Positions 16,674 through 26,116 of a stretch of DNA of 64,000 nt are shown in pieces. Positions within the stretch are counted from its first letter, which is position 1. Each line of letters opens with the position of its first letter. Origin of the DNA: JAVVEG01 sp041751425 (GTDB lineage Bacteria; Pseudomonadota; Gammaproteobacteria; Pseudomonadales; Pseudohongiellaceae); the NCBI GenBank assembly GCA_041751425.1, contig JBGSXL010000004.1, forward strand, positions 156,665 to 220,664, given 5' to 3'. The translations under genes and the position numbers were made by a program. The notes below the pieces were generated by a model. That model was not told where the DNA came from, ran no database searches, and saw only the letters and a program-made list of their open reading frames with translations.

Positions 16674-16977
16674 TTCTTCCCTCTCGAATCACTCCATTTT
16701 TCCCAAGCTTTAATTGCAGGTCTGCGATTTCCTTGTGCAACTGCCGTACTTTCAAACGCGCACGAATATCCTTGAAAAAACCGGCACCCAGAATAAGGCC
16801 GCTAGTTGCACCCACACAGAACGCTGCTATTATCCAGACTGAAACGGGTTGCGGAGCCAAAGTAAAATAACCAAACGACAAGGGAACGGTCGCATTATTA
16901 ACCAGAGAAAACGCGATACTGACGATGAATATCATCAACAGGAAAAACCAAAGCACTATTCGTAATAATCTACGCAT
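16660..16977 (-). CDS. lapA: LapA-family (DUF1049) inner-membrane protein
   Basis: The 105-residue protein has two transmembrane helices (~7-27 and ~44-66) separated by the conserved NNATVPLSFGYF segment, then a cytoplasmic coiled coil (KVRQLHKEIADLQLKL). LapA works with LapB in regulating LpxC turnover and lipopolysaccharide assembly in E. coli. Here the neighbour is pyrF without lapB. A terminator at 17050-17086 separates it from ihfB. Confidence 0.88.
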   Translation of the reverse strand: MRRLLRIVLWFFLLMIFIVSIAFSLVNNATVPLSFGYFTLAPQPVSVWIIAAFCVGATSGLILGAGFFKDIRARLKVRQLHKEIADLQLKLGKNGVIREGRNEGQ

Positions 16978-17049
16978 TAGTTACGCACCTTCATGCTCGA
17001 CTATACTCACCTTTGTTAAAAAGCACTTGTGCAAAATACTCTTGAGTAT

Positions 17050-17086
17050 AAAAACAAAAACGGCGATATTCTTTCGAATTCGCCGT
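17050..17086 (-). terminator. Rho-independent terminator after ihfB
   Basis: On the minus strand ACGGCGA (17080-17086) pairs with TCGCCGT (17060-17066), followed by TTTTGTTTTT (17051-17060). It lies 26 bases past the ihfB stop and closes the rpsA-ihfB unit. Confidence 0.88.
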
Positions 17087-17111
17087 CTTGTTTATTCGCC
17101 ACCGGCGAAAA

Positions 17112-17408
17112 TCAGGAACCTGCTTCCAGACTCAGATTGACTCTGTCGCGTAACTCCTTACCTGGTTTGAAATGAGGCACATACTTTCCGCTCAGCGCTA
17201 CCGGTGTGCCAGTCTTGGGATTGCGACCCACGCGTGGCACTCGATAATGCAGAGAGAAACTACCAAACCCTCGAATTTCAATTCGTCCGCCGTCAGACAA
17301 AACGTGAGACATATATTCAATAATTGCTTTCACTGCAAACTCAACATCCTTGGATGAAAGCTGCGCCTGCTTGGCCGCAATTCGTTCTATAAGTTCAGAT
17401 TTTGTCAT
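17112..17408 (-). CDS. ihfB: Integration host factor subunit beta
   Basis: The 98-residue DNABII protein is the partner of IHF-alpha. It shows MTKSELIERIAAKQAQLSS, the hinge IEIRGFGSFSLHYR and the arm PRVGRNPKTGTPVAL with the intercalating proline, ending FKPGKELRDRVN. It follows rpsA after 54 bases, the standard cmk-rpsA-ihfB arrangement. A terminator lies directly downstream. Confidence 0.97.
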   Translation of the reverse strand: MTKSELIERIAAKQAQLSSKDVEFAVKAIIEYMSHVLSDGGRIEIRGFGSFSLHYRVPRVGRNPKTGTPVALSGKYVPHFKPGKELRDRVNLSLEAGS

Positions 17409-17462
17409 GACTCGATCCTTTACCCTGTAAGTTGTACTGCAATCTGAAGCAATGGTGCCCGA

Positions 17463-19139
17463 TTACTTTTTATCCATCTGAGCTTTGATCAAATCACCAA
17501 TCGTGGTCGGCCCGGCTGCAGGCGCGTCCTGATTCTTGTGATCCTGAATGGCTGACTTCTCGTCATCAATCTCCATTGCTTTCACGGACAAACCAAGCAC
17601 ACGGCTCTTGCGATCAACGCTGATCACCTTGGCTTCAACCTCGTCACCTACTTTTAATACATTTCGCGCATCTTCAACCTTGTCGCGACTGATTTCAGAG
17701 GCACGGAGAACACCTTCAACGCCTTCTTTCAACGTGATAGTTGCTGATTTGGCATCCACTTCTGTGACCTGACCCTTAACGATAGCGCCTTTTTCAAACT
17801 CGCCAACATAAGAAGCAAACGGATCATCGGAAAGTTGTTTGATACCCAAAGATATACGCTCGCGCTCCGGATCGATAGACAGAATGACAGTCTCGATTTC
17901 ATCGCCTTTCTTATAGGCACGAACTGCATCTTCACCTGTCTCTTCCCAGGAGATGTCCGACAAGTGAACCAGGCCATCGATATTGCCATCCAGACCAATG
18001 AAGATACCAAAGTCAGTAATCGACTTGATGCTGCCACTGATCTTGTCGCCTTTCTTGAAGGATTCGGCGAAACCATCCCATGGGTTCTGGAAGCACTGCT
18101 TGATACCCAAAGAGATACGACGACGGTCTTCATCGATATCCAGAATCATGACTTCTACTACATCGCCCAACTGAACGATTTTTGAAGGATGTACATTCTT
18201 GTTGGTCCAATCCATTTCAGAAACGTGAACCAGACCTTCAACGCCCTCTTCCAGCTCGGCAAAGCAGCCGTAGTCTGTCAGATTGGTTACAGTTGCCTTA
18301 ACACGTGTCTTCTCCGGGTAACGCGCTTTGATTGCTACCCATGGATCTTCACCAAGTTGCTTCAGACCGAGGGATACGCGATTGCGCTCTCTGTCATATT
18401 TAAGAATCTTGACGTTTATTTCATCGCCAACATTAACAATCTCGCTGGGGTGTTTGATGCGCTTCCAGGACATGTCAGTGATGTGCAACAAGCCGTCAAC
18501 ACCACCCAGATCAACGAATGCACCGTAGTCGGTAAGATTCTTGACGACGCCCTAAACTGCCATACCTTCCTGCAGTTGTGCCAGCAATTCATCACGCTCT
18601 TCAGTGCTGACAGCTTCCAGCACAGCGCGACGGGAAACCACGACATTATTGCGCTTCTGATCCAGTTTGATCAGTTTGAATTCCAGCTCCTGGCCTTCCA
18701 GATGCGTGGTATCACGAATAGGTCGTACATCTACCAGTGAGCCCGGCAGGAACGCGCGAATATTGTTCAGATCAACCGTAAAGCCACCTTTGACCTTGCC
18801 GTTGATGACACCGATAACCACTTCGTTCTTCTCAAACGCCGATTCCAGATCCATCCAGGACTCTGCACGGCGCGCTTTTTCACGCGACAGGCGTGTTTCA
18901 CCGAAGCCGTCTTCAACCGCTTCCAGTGCCACTTTTACCTGATCACCAATTTTTAATGTAAATACACCAGCCTCATCCAGGAACTGGACGCGGGGTATAA
19001 CACCTTCGGATTTTAAGCCGGCATGGACCGTTACCCAGTCCGAGTCGATATCTATAATAGTACCTGTCACGATTGCGCCAGGGGTCATATCTACGTCGTT
19101 CAAACTCTGTTCAAACAACTCTGCAAAACTTTCTGTCAT
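17463..19139 (-). pseudogene. rpsA: 30S ribosomal protein S1, interrupted by an in-frame amber codon
   Basis: Read through, the frame gives a 558-residue S1 (E. coli 557) with six OB-fold S1 domains. Residue 196 is TAG (18552-18554): the frame reads LQEGMAV-stop-GVVKNLTDYGAF, where S1 proteins have a lysine, so one base change from AAG explains it. The first 195 residues carry the two ribosome-binding domains; domains 3-6 (17463-18551) remain fully open and well conserved, with no frameshift and no good start codon near the break. S1 is essential in most gammaproteobacteria, so a sequencing error, an amber suppressor or a very recent mutation are the options. It lies between cmk and ihfB as usual. 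Confidence 0.93.
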
Positions 19140-19363
19140 GGTTTTTCCTATGAATTTAAAGGGTCATATTCCTGATTCCTGACACCAACTGGTCTCAGCA
19201 GCCTGTTCGGGCATGCTCTCACCAAGAGGATCACAAGGAGGGAGATACAACTTTTTATATCCGCATTCCAGTACATGCGGGCCAATTACTAACATCCGGA
19301 CAATGAACAATTACTGGGTCTTCGCCGCCCGGCACTTACACTTCACAACCACACAAACATGCC

Positions 19364-19392
19364 CTGAAACCCTTATGGATACTGGGTTTCAG
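19364..19392 (-). terminator. Hairpin spanning the cmk stop codon
   Basis: CTGAAACCC (19364-19372) and GGGTTTCAG (19384-19392) are a perfect 9-bp inverted repeat whose arm includes the cmk TGA (19389-19391). No T-run follows on the minus strand, so termination is uncertain; it may separate cmk from rpsA or protect the 3' end. Confidence 0.5.
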
Positions 19393-20069
19393 CCATACAT
19401 TCCGAGAATCTTCTCGACCACTTGATCGATAGTCAACAGGGTAGTATCTATGGTTATTGCATCATCCGCAGGACGCAGTGGTGACTGCGAACGATTCGAA
19501 TCCCGCTCGTCACGCGCCTGTATATCCTGCAAAAGGTCGCAGAGGATAACATCAATACCCTTTGCAATCAACTGCTTATATCGCCTCTGTGCACGCTCTT
19601 CTGCACTGGCAGTAAGAAAGACTTTAAGCCCGGCATCGGGGAAGACAACGGTTCCCATATCCCGGCCATCAGCCACCAATCCTGGCTGCTTTCTGAAGGC
19701 TTTCTGGCGCGCCAGCAGTGCCTGTCTGACCTGGCCATGCACAGCAACTTCCGATGCCATCTCACCCGCTCTTTCGCCGCGAATCCCCGCGGAAACTTCA
19801 CGACCATTCAGCCACACCTTCGGTCCGCTTTCACTGTCGGCGTGGGTGCCGAATTCAACCTGCATAACTGTTGCTAATCTGACCAGGCCCTCAGCATCCG
19901 AACCCGCGACGCCTTTCTCACTCGCGGCTAGCCCCAGCACACGATACATGGCGCCACTATCCAGATAGTGCCAACCCAGACGCCGGGCAATCAGGGTACT
20001 AATAGTCCCCTTGCCTGCACCGCCGGGGCCATCAATGGTGATAACGGGAATGTTTACGCCCTGTGCCAT
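19389..20069 (-). CDS. cmk: Cytidylate kinase
   Basis: This P-loop kinase phosphorylates CMP and dCMP. The start VITIDGPGGAGKGTISTLIA carries the Walker A loop. YLDSGAMYRVLGL, a lid region and LVADGRDMGTVVFPDAGLKVFLTASAEERAQRR (conserved GRDMGTVVFPDA) are all present. Length 226 is normal. It precedes rpsA by 249 bases and follows the tyrA-aroA fusion after a tandem repeat, in the order usual for pseudomonads. Confidence 0.97.
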   Translation of the reverse strand: MAQGVNIPVITIDGPGGAGKGTISTLIARRLGWHYLDSGAMYRVLGLAASEKGVAGSDAEGLVRLATVMQVEFGTHADSESGPKVWLNGREVSAGIRGERAGEMASEVAVHGQVRQALLARQKAFRKQPGLVADGRDMGTVVFPDAGLKVFLTASAEERAQRRYKQLIAKGIDVILCDLLQDIQARDERDSNRSQSPLRPADDAITIDTTLLTIDQVVEKILGMYG

Positions 20070-20095
20070 GGGAGTTGCCTATGCTATTGATTGTT

Positions 20096-20140
20096 AACCG
20101 ATAGTTGCTCAGCCGGTAGTTACTCAACCGGTAATTGTTC
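20096..20140. repeat. 15-bp tandem repeat, three units, across the aroA stop
   Basis: Units are AACCGATAGTTGCTC (20096-20110), AGCCGGTAGTTACTC (20111-20125) and AACCGGTAATTGTTC (20126-20140), 11-12 of 15 bases alike. The third unit encodes the last residues of AroA and contains part of the stop region; the others fill the gap before cmk. Replication slippage is the likely origin. It gives a spurious reading frame with repeated NYRLS. Confidence 0.75.
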
Positions 20141-22390
20141 GACCTGAATGCCAACACTTTGTGCCAGAGATACGAAGCCGGGAAAGGATGTGGCAACATT
20201 GGCGCAATCATGGATGCGAATCTCTGCGCTGGCGCGCAACGAGGCAACAGTGAATGACATCGCAATGCGATGATCGCCACGACTATCTATCTCACCACCG
20301 CCCATGCAACCACCCACAATACGAATGCCATCTTCATAAGTTTCTGTCTCGATGCCGAGCGTCTGCAAACCATCTGCCATGACCTGAATGCGATCAGTCT
20401 CTTTCACGCGCAACTCTTCAGCACCATGCAAAGTGGTTATACCTTCTGCACAGGCAGCAGCGATGAAGAACACCGGAAACTCATCAATGGCCAGTGGAAT
20501 CTGATCTTCCGGCACAGCAATACCACGCAACTGAGAATGGCGCACTTCAATATCGGCTACAGGCTCACCTCCAGCCAGCGTCTGATTGGACAAAGTGATA
20601 TCTGCCCCCATCGCCTGCAACAGATTGATTATACCTACTCGCGTTTGGTTAACCCCTACATGCAACAGTTTCAATGCAGCACCGGGCGTTATTGCAGCGG
20701 CGACCATAAAGAATGCTGCCGAAGAAATGTCAGCCGGAATATCGATGTTGCAGGCACGCAGGTCATGACCACCATGCAATCGCGTTTCGCGCCCATCGTC
20801 GCTGCGCTGAATGGGATATGCGAACCCTTGCAGCATGCGTTCTGTATGATCACGACAAGGAGCGGGTTCGACAATACGAGTCTCACCTTCGGCATACAGA
20901 GCCGCCAGCATGACACAGGATTTAACCTGAGCACTTGCCATGGGCATGGTGTAGTCGATGCCATGCAAAGCTGACCCTTCTATTAATAAAGGCGGAGTTC
21001 CTCTATCAGTTGTATGAACTTTCGCTCCCATTTCCCGCAAGGGGTTAGCGACACGATTCATGGGACGCACACTCAGCGATTCATCGCCACGCAGCTCGGT
21101 GTTGAAGTCCTGCGCTGCCAACAAACCACACAGCAGGCGCATCGCTGTACCGGAATTTCCCAGATACAAAGGCTTGGCAGGTTCGCTCAAACCATTGCGT
21201 CCCACGCCATAGATTGTCAATTTACCCGACTCCGGCCCTACAATCATGACGCCCATATCGCGAAATGCCTGCAGCGTGTGTAGAGAATCTTCGCCTTCCA
21301 GAAAACCACTGACAGTTGTTACGCCTTTGGCTATGGAGCCGAAAATAATTGAACGATGTGAAATTGATTTGTCACCGGGAACACGAATCTCTCCGCGCAC
21401 CTGGCCACCGGGTTTGGCAATATAGTCCATGACTGCTTTTTCCTGAAGTTTCATTTTCTGTTGGGTAAGCGCTGCTGCACCTGGATCAACGTCACTCTTT
21501 TTCTTGAATTTACTGCTGAAATCATCGCGTGCGTTTTTAGCCTGCCGAAAACCGGAGTACAAAGCTTGTGCATCTTTGGCTAACAGGAGGTTCTTCATTT
21601 GCGCCAGGTCGCCCATGTAAGCGTCAAGTATCCTGATTGTCGCTGCACTGTTCGCCAGGAATATATCCCGCCACATTAGCGGATCACTGGATGCTATGCG
21701 GGTAAAATCAGCGAACCCACCTGCTGCGTAATCGAAAATCTGTTGCACCTGCTCCGCATGGCCGCCATGGTTTATCAAAGTGTTCACCAGGGTATAAGCC
21801 AGCAAGTGCGGCAAATGACTGGTAGCTGCCAGCACTTCATCGTGGCGACTTGCACTCATGCCATGCACTTGCGCACCTGTGCTTCGCCACAATTGTGTGA
21901 CAGCTTGTACGGCATAAGGATCGCATTCAGGCAAAGGGGTCAGGATAACTTTTCTTTCTGCAAACAGATCAACCTTGGATGCCTTATACCCGCTTTGTTC
22001 GGACCCGGCAATGGGATGACCCGGCACAAACTGCTGTTTGGTACCCGCAAATACTTCCCGGAAATCAGCAACCACATTAACTTTAACACTGGCTGCATCG
22101 GTAATAATCGAGTGGGGTTGCAACAGTGGTCGCAACTGCAGGAATACCTCACGCAGACTTAAAGTTGGCACTGCCAGCATGATGATGTCTGCGCGCGGCA
22201 CCACATCCTTCAGAACAGTTGACCACGCATCAATATTGCCGTCGGTTTGAGCAAGTTGTAAGGATTCCTTGTCGCGCCCGTGTGCCAGAACAGTATTGCA
22301 GGTTTTGTTTTCTTTCAACGATCTGGCCAGCGATCCGCCAATCAGGCCCAGGCCGATAATCAGCACTGTTTTATCACGCAACAGGTTCAC
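20120..22390 (-). CDS. Fused prephenate dehydrogenase / EPSP synthase (TyrA-AroA)
   Basis: The 756-residue protein joins two enzymes. Residues ~1-285 form TyrA: NAD-binding GLGLIGGSLARSL, the VPGHPIAGSEQSG motif and helical dimer domain, oxidising prephenate for tyrosine. After a linker (~290-315), residues ~320-756 form AroA: PGDKSISHRSIIFGSIA, GNSGTAMRL, the SAQVKSC loop and EELRVKETDR, making EPSP in the shikimate pathway. This fusion is characteristic of Pseudomonas and relatives. It starts with GTG overlapping the pheA stop (GTGA). hisC, which usually lies between pheA and tyrA, is absent. Confidence 0.96.
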   Translation of the reverse strand: MNLLRDKTVLIIGLGLIGGSLARSLKENKTCNTVLAHGRDKESLQLAQTDGNIDAWSTVLKDVVPRADIIMLAVPTLSLREVFLQLRPLLQPHSIITDAASVKVNVVADFREVFAGTKQQFVPGHPIAGSEQSGYKASKVDLFAERKVILTPLPECDPYAVQAVTQLWRSTGAQVHGMSASRHDEVLAATSHLPHLLAYTLVNTLINHGGHAEQVQQIFDYAAGGFADFTRIASSDPLMWRDIFLANSAATIRILDAYMGDLAQMKNLLLAKDAQALYSGFRQAKNARDDFSSKFKKKSDVDPGAAALTQQKMKLQEKAVMDYIAKPGGQVRGEIRVPGDKSISHRSIIFGSIAKGVTTVSGFLEGEDSLHTLQAFRDMGVMIVGPESGKLTIYGVGRNGLSEPAKPLYLGNSGTAMRLLCGLLAAQDFNTELRGDESLSVRPMNRVANPLREMGAKVHTTDRGTPPLLIEGSALHGIDYTMPMASAQVKSCVMLAALYAEGETRIVEPAPCRDHTERMLQGFAYPIQRSDDGRETRLHGGHDLRACNIDIPADISSAAFFMVAAAITPGAALKLLHVGVNQTRVGIINLLQAMGADITLSNQTLAGGEPVADIEVRHSQLRGIAVPEDQIPLAIDEFPVFFIAAACAEGITTLHGAEELRVKETDRIQVMADGLQTLGIETETYEDGIRIVGGCMGGGEIDSRGDHRIAMSFTVASLRASAEIRIHDCANVATSFPGFVSLAQSVGIQVEQLPVE

Positions 22391-23295
22391 GGTTTTTTCA
22401 CTTCTTTGTTGTTTTCAGCAGCGCTATCAGCAGTAATCGCCACGGCTACAGGATAAGAACCCAGATTTTTTATTTTAACCGCTCTGTCCTGTAGCTCTGC
22501 AAACACCTGTTGCACTGCCGCATCTTGCATGTGACCTTCAAAATCGATGAAAAACACGTAAGCCCACATATCATCAGGGGCCGGACGAGTTTCAATTTTA
22601 GTGAGGCTCACCTGATATTTTTCAAACGGTTCCAATACGCGAAAAAGTGCACCAGGTTTATTCTCTGTGTAGACAAGTATCGAAGTTTTGTATTTGCCTT
22701 TTGCTGCGGGTGAGGCTGCCGCTGTGCCTGCTCGGGCGACCACATCACGGGACAAAACCAGAAAACGCGTTGAATTATTTTTGCGATCCTGAATATTGCT
22801 GGCAAGAATGTGCAGATTAAAATTACGCGCAGCTTCAACGCCTGCTATTGCTGCCGTATGTGGATCTTCAGATGCTAAACGCGCTGCTTCAGCGTTACTG
22901 CTGCTTTCCTGCTGCATAACTTGCGGCCAGTTCGCTTTCAGCCAGCGACGACACTGCGCCAGAGATTGACGATGCGAAACGATCCGGGTGATAGTGGCGG
23001 AAGCGGCAGGATGACGCACCAGAAAATTATGTTCGATGGCAACGACTAGCTCGGCAATAATTGTCAGCGGCGTATCTATCAAACAATCCTGCGTATAATT
23101 GACAGCACCTTCTGTTGAATTCTCGACAGGCACTACACCGTAGTCGGCAAGATTGTTGACCACTGCACCAAAAACGTCATCAATACTCGCTACGCTGATC
23201 TTGTCAACTGACGCACCAAAATGCTTGTCTACGGCAATCTGCGAGAAGGTTCCCGCAGGTCCGAGGAAGGCTACCTTAGCCCTGCTCTCAGTCAT
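22387..23295 (-). CDS. pheA: Prephenate dehydratase without a chorismate mutase domain
   Basis: The 302-residue protein converts prephenate to phenylpyruvate. It begins almost directly with the dehydratase domain (KVAFLGPAGTFSQIAVDKHF, then VVPVENSTEGAVNYTQDCL and the threonine-bearing FLVLSRDV region). It ends with a regulatory ACT domain (~200-285) carrying LTKIETRPAPDD for phenylalanine feedback. The usual gammaproteobacterial P-protein has ~90 extra N-terminal residues of AroQ chorismate mutase; none fit here, because the ATG (23293-23295) overlaps the gyrA stop. serC, normally between gyrA and pheA, is also missing. The source of prephenate must be encoded elsewhere. Confidence 0.94.
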   Translation of the reverse strand: MTESRAKVAFLGPAGTFSQIAVDKHFGASVDKISVASIDDVFGAVVNNLADYGVVPVENSTEGAVNYTQDCLIDTPLTIIAELVVAIEHNFLVRHPAASATITRIVSHRQSLAQCRRWLKANWPQVMQQESSSNAEAARLASEDPHTAAIAGVEAARNFNLHILASNIQDRKNNSTRFLVLSRDVVARAGTAAASPAAKGKYKTSILVYTENKPGALFRVLEPFEKYQVSLTKIETRPAPDDMWAYVFFIDFEGHMQDAAVQQVFAELQDRAVKIKNLGSYPVAVAITADSAAENNKEVKKP

Positions 23296-25924
23296 CCTGT
23301 GCCTCGACCGCGTCGTCGTCATCGGCTATTTCGGGTTCTGATGGTTTAGTGGCGCTACCATCTCCCTCAACATCCTCCTCGTACGGAATAACCTCGTCCG
23401 GTTCCGCAACCTGTTCCAGCCCTACCAGTTTTTCATCAGTTTTCAGCTTGATCAGACGCACACCCTGTGTGTTGCGGCTGAGCACAGATACTTCATCCAC
23501 GCGCGTCCTTACCAGTGTACCGCGATCAGAGATCAGCATGATCTCATCGCCATCGAAAACCTGGACTGCGCCAACCAATTTGCCATTGCGTTCACTGGTT
23601 TGCATGCCGATAACACCCTGGCCACCACGTCCATAAACAGGGAACTCTTCCGTATTCGTGCGCTTGCCATAACCATTTTCGCTGACCGTCAATACCTGTT
23701 TGCCAGCTTCCGGAATAATCAGAGAGATCATTTCATGACCAGCCGCCAATCTGATACCTCTGACCCCTCTCGCCGTACGACCCATAGCGCGCACATCTGC
23801 TTCAGCGAAACGAATCGTCTTGCCGCTGCTACTAAAGAGCATGATGTTCTGTTGACCGTCAGTCAGCGACGTGCCGATCAAAGTGTCGCCTTCATCCAGT
23901 TCAATGGCACGCAAACCAACACTGCGCTGGCGTGAAAAACTGGTCAACGGGGTTTTCTTGACCGTGCCCTGACGGGTGGCCATGAAGATGAACTGATCTT
24001 CTCGATACTCACGAATTGGTAACATACTGGTGATTCGCTCGCCCTCTTCCAAAGGCAGAATATTCACAATAGGTTTACCACGCGAAATGCGGCTGGCCAA
24101 CGGAATATTGAACACACGCAGCCAATAAACCTTACCGGCGCTGGTGAAACACAGCAATGTATCGTGACTGCTCGCGATTAGTAGATGTTCAACAGAATCC
24201 TCATCCTTCACTGAGGCTGCCGCTCTGCCCATACCACCGCGACGTTGCGCATGGTAATCAGACAATGGTTGCGATTTGGCATAACCACCCAGTGAAATAG
24301 TAACAACGCGATCTTCTTCGGTGATCAGATCTTCCATGGTCAGATCCAGTTGCGAACTGACGATTTCCGTCTTGCGCGCATCACCATAATTTTCACGCAC
24401 ACTTTTAAGCTCATCGCGTACCACGGTAAACAATCTCACTTCGCTGCCCAGAATATCCAGATAATCCGCAATCTGTAACAACAGTTCTTTATAGTCATTA
24501 ATCAGTTTTTCGTGTTCAAGGCCGGTGAGGCGGTGCAAGCGCAATTCCAGAATTGCCTGAGCCTGTGCAGGGGACAAATAATAATCGTTGGCTTTCAGGC
24601 CGAACTCTTCAGGCAAATCTTCCGGTCGGCACGCATCCGCACCCACCTCGCCCAACATCATCAATACGCTATCGGATTTCCAGGAACGTGCCAGTAACTT
24701 TTCTTTAGCCTCTGCCGTTGTAGGCGATGCTTTGATCAATGCAATGACGGCATCGATATTTGCCAACGCTACTGCCAGGCCTTCCAGGATGTGACCTTTT
24801 TCACGCGCCTTGCGCAGCAGGAATACGGTTCTGCGCGTGACCACTTCCCTGCGATGGCGGATGAAGGACTGCAGAATTTCTTTCAGATTCAATAGCCGCG
24901 GCTGGCCATCAACCAACGCGACCATATTGATGCCGAACACGGATTGCATCTGCGTCTGCGCATAAAGATTGTTCAGTACCACCTCGCCTACTTCACCGCG
25001 ACGCAGCTCGATAACTACGCGTAAACCGTCCTTGTCAGACTCATCGCGCAGCTCGGTGATGCCTTCTATCTTTTTCTCTTTAACCAGTTCGGCAATGCGC
25101 TCAACCAGTTTGGCCTTGTTCAGCTGATAAGGAATCTCAGTGATGATGATAGTCTGCCGACCAGTTTTGTTGTCTTCGATAACCTCTGCCCGAGCGCGCA
25201 TGTAAATGCGACCACGACCCGTCTTGTAAGCTTCAACGATGCCAGCGCGTCCGTTGATGATAGCTGAGGTTGGAAAATCCGGACCCTTAATATGCTCCAT
25301 CAATTCGTCGATGGTGATGTCGTCGTTGTCCAGCAACGCGATACAACCATCTACCACTTCCGTCAAATTATGCGGCGGAATATTGGTCGCCATACCTACG
25401 GCGATACCCGAGGATCCATTCACCAGCAGATTCGGCACTTGTGTGGGGAACACATCGGGAATCTGTTCCGTGCCATCGTAATTATCTGAGAAATCGACAG
25501 TCTCTTTGTCGAGATCCGCCATCAGGTCATGGGCAATTTTCGCCATGCGGATTTCGGTATAACGCATGGCTGCCGCTGAGTCACCATCAATGGAGCCGAA
25601 GTTACCCTGTCCATCAACCAGGGGGTAGCGCAAAGAGAAGCTCTGCGCCATGCGGACTATCGTATCGTAAACCGCAGAGTCACCATGGGGATGGTACTTA
25701 CCGATCACGTCACCAACAACACGAGCCGATTTCTTGTAGGGCTTATTCCAGTCATTGGAAAGCACGTTCATGGCAAACAAAACACGCCTGTGAACGGGTT
25801 TCAGACCATCACGCACATCGGGCAACGCTCGCCCGACGATCACGCTCATGGCGTAAGCCAGATAAGATTCCCTCATCTCGCTTTCAAGAGAAACCGGTAC
25901 CACCTGCTTTGTTGTATCAGACAT
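23288..25924 (-). CDS. gyrA: DNA gyrase subunit A
   Basis: GyrA (878 aa) breaks and rejoins DNA in the A2B2 supercoiling enzyme. The winged-helix active site has Tyr122 (AAMRYTEIRM). The quinolone region KYHPHGDSAVYDTIV has Ser83 and Asp87, the susceptible wild-type residues. The C-terminal six-bladed beta-pinwheel follows (from ~residue 540) with a GyrA-box QRRGGMG, where the usual lysine is methionine. The tail is acidic (EDVEGDG, DDDDAVEAQDD), as expected. Its stop overlaps the pheA start. Confidence 0.97.
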   Translation of the reverse strand: MSDTTKQVVPVSLESEMRESYLAYAMSVIVGRALPDVRDGLKPVHRRVLFAMNVLSNDWNKPYKKSARVVGDVIGKYHPHGDSAVYDTIVRMAQSFSLRYPLVDGQGNFGSIDGDSAAAMRYTEIRMAKIAHDLMADLDKETVDFSDNYDGTEQIPDVFPTQVPNLLVNGSSGIAVGMATNIPPHNLTEVVDGCIALLDNDDITIDELMEHIKGPDFPTSAIINGRAGIVEAYKTGRGRIYMRARAEVIEDNKTGRQTIIITEIPYQLNKAKLVERIAELVKEKKIEGITELRDESDKDGLRVVIELRRGEVGEVVLNNLYAQTQMQSVFGINMVALVDGQPRLLNLKEILQSFIRHRREVVTRRTVFLLRKAREKGHILEGLAVALANIDAVIALIKASPTTAEAKEKLLARSWKSDSVLMMLGEVGADACRPEDLPEEFGLKANDYYLSPAQAQAILELRLHRLTGLEHEKLINDYKELLLQIADYLDILGSEVRLFTVVRDELKSVRENYGDARKTEIVSSQLDLTMEDLITEEDRVVTISLGGYAKSQPLSDYHAQRRGGMGRAAASVKDEDSVEHLLIASSHDTLLCFTSAGKVYWLRVFNIPLASRISRGKPIVNILPLEEGERITSMLPIREYREDQFIFMATRQGTVKKTPLTSFSRQRSVGLRAIELDEGDTLIGTSLTDGQQNIMLFSSSGKTIRFAEADVRAMGRTARGVRGIRLAAGHEMISLIIPEAGKQVLTVSENGYGKRTNTEEFPVYGRGGQGVIGMQTSERNGKLVGAVQVFDGDEIMLISDRGTLVRTRVDEVSVLSRNTQGVRLIKLKTDEKLVGLEQVAEPDEVIPYEEDVEGDGSATKPSEPEIADDDDAVEAQDD

Positions 25925-26006
25925 AGAAAACCATCTTCCTTAGGAAAAAAATCCAGGGAATCCCGGGCAGAGGTTCCCTCATTTTACGTGCTGCTAAAAA
26001 CGGCTG

Positions 26007-26015
26007 ATTCTACCA
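26007..26015 (-). promoter_or_regulatory. Extended -10 promoter element of gyrA
   Basis: On the minus strand TGGTAGAAT is a TGn-extended -10 with TAGAAT at 26007-26012, about 85 bases before the gyrA start. No convincing -35 is seen, as is common for extended -10 and supercoiling-sensitive gyr promoters. Confidence 0.45.
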
Positions 26016-26116
26016 CAATCCAAACCCTCACGAACACCGTAAACATGCATTCCTGCGCTCTTTATGCCGGCCCGAAAATACCGCCGAAATGGACTTGAAA
26101 TGCGGTCTCGGCAGGC

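Noticed and set aside
18552..18554. Genome-wide reassignment of TAG as an explanation for the rpsA amber codon
   Set aside because: comEA (stop 15475-15477) and the membrane protein ending at 49150 both use TAG as a normal stop at the expected protein length.
20032..20280. 82-residue frame with repeated NYRLS
   Set aside because: Produced by the 15-bp tandem repeat at the aroA-cmk junction.
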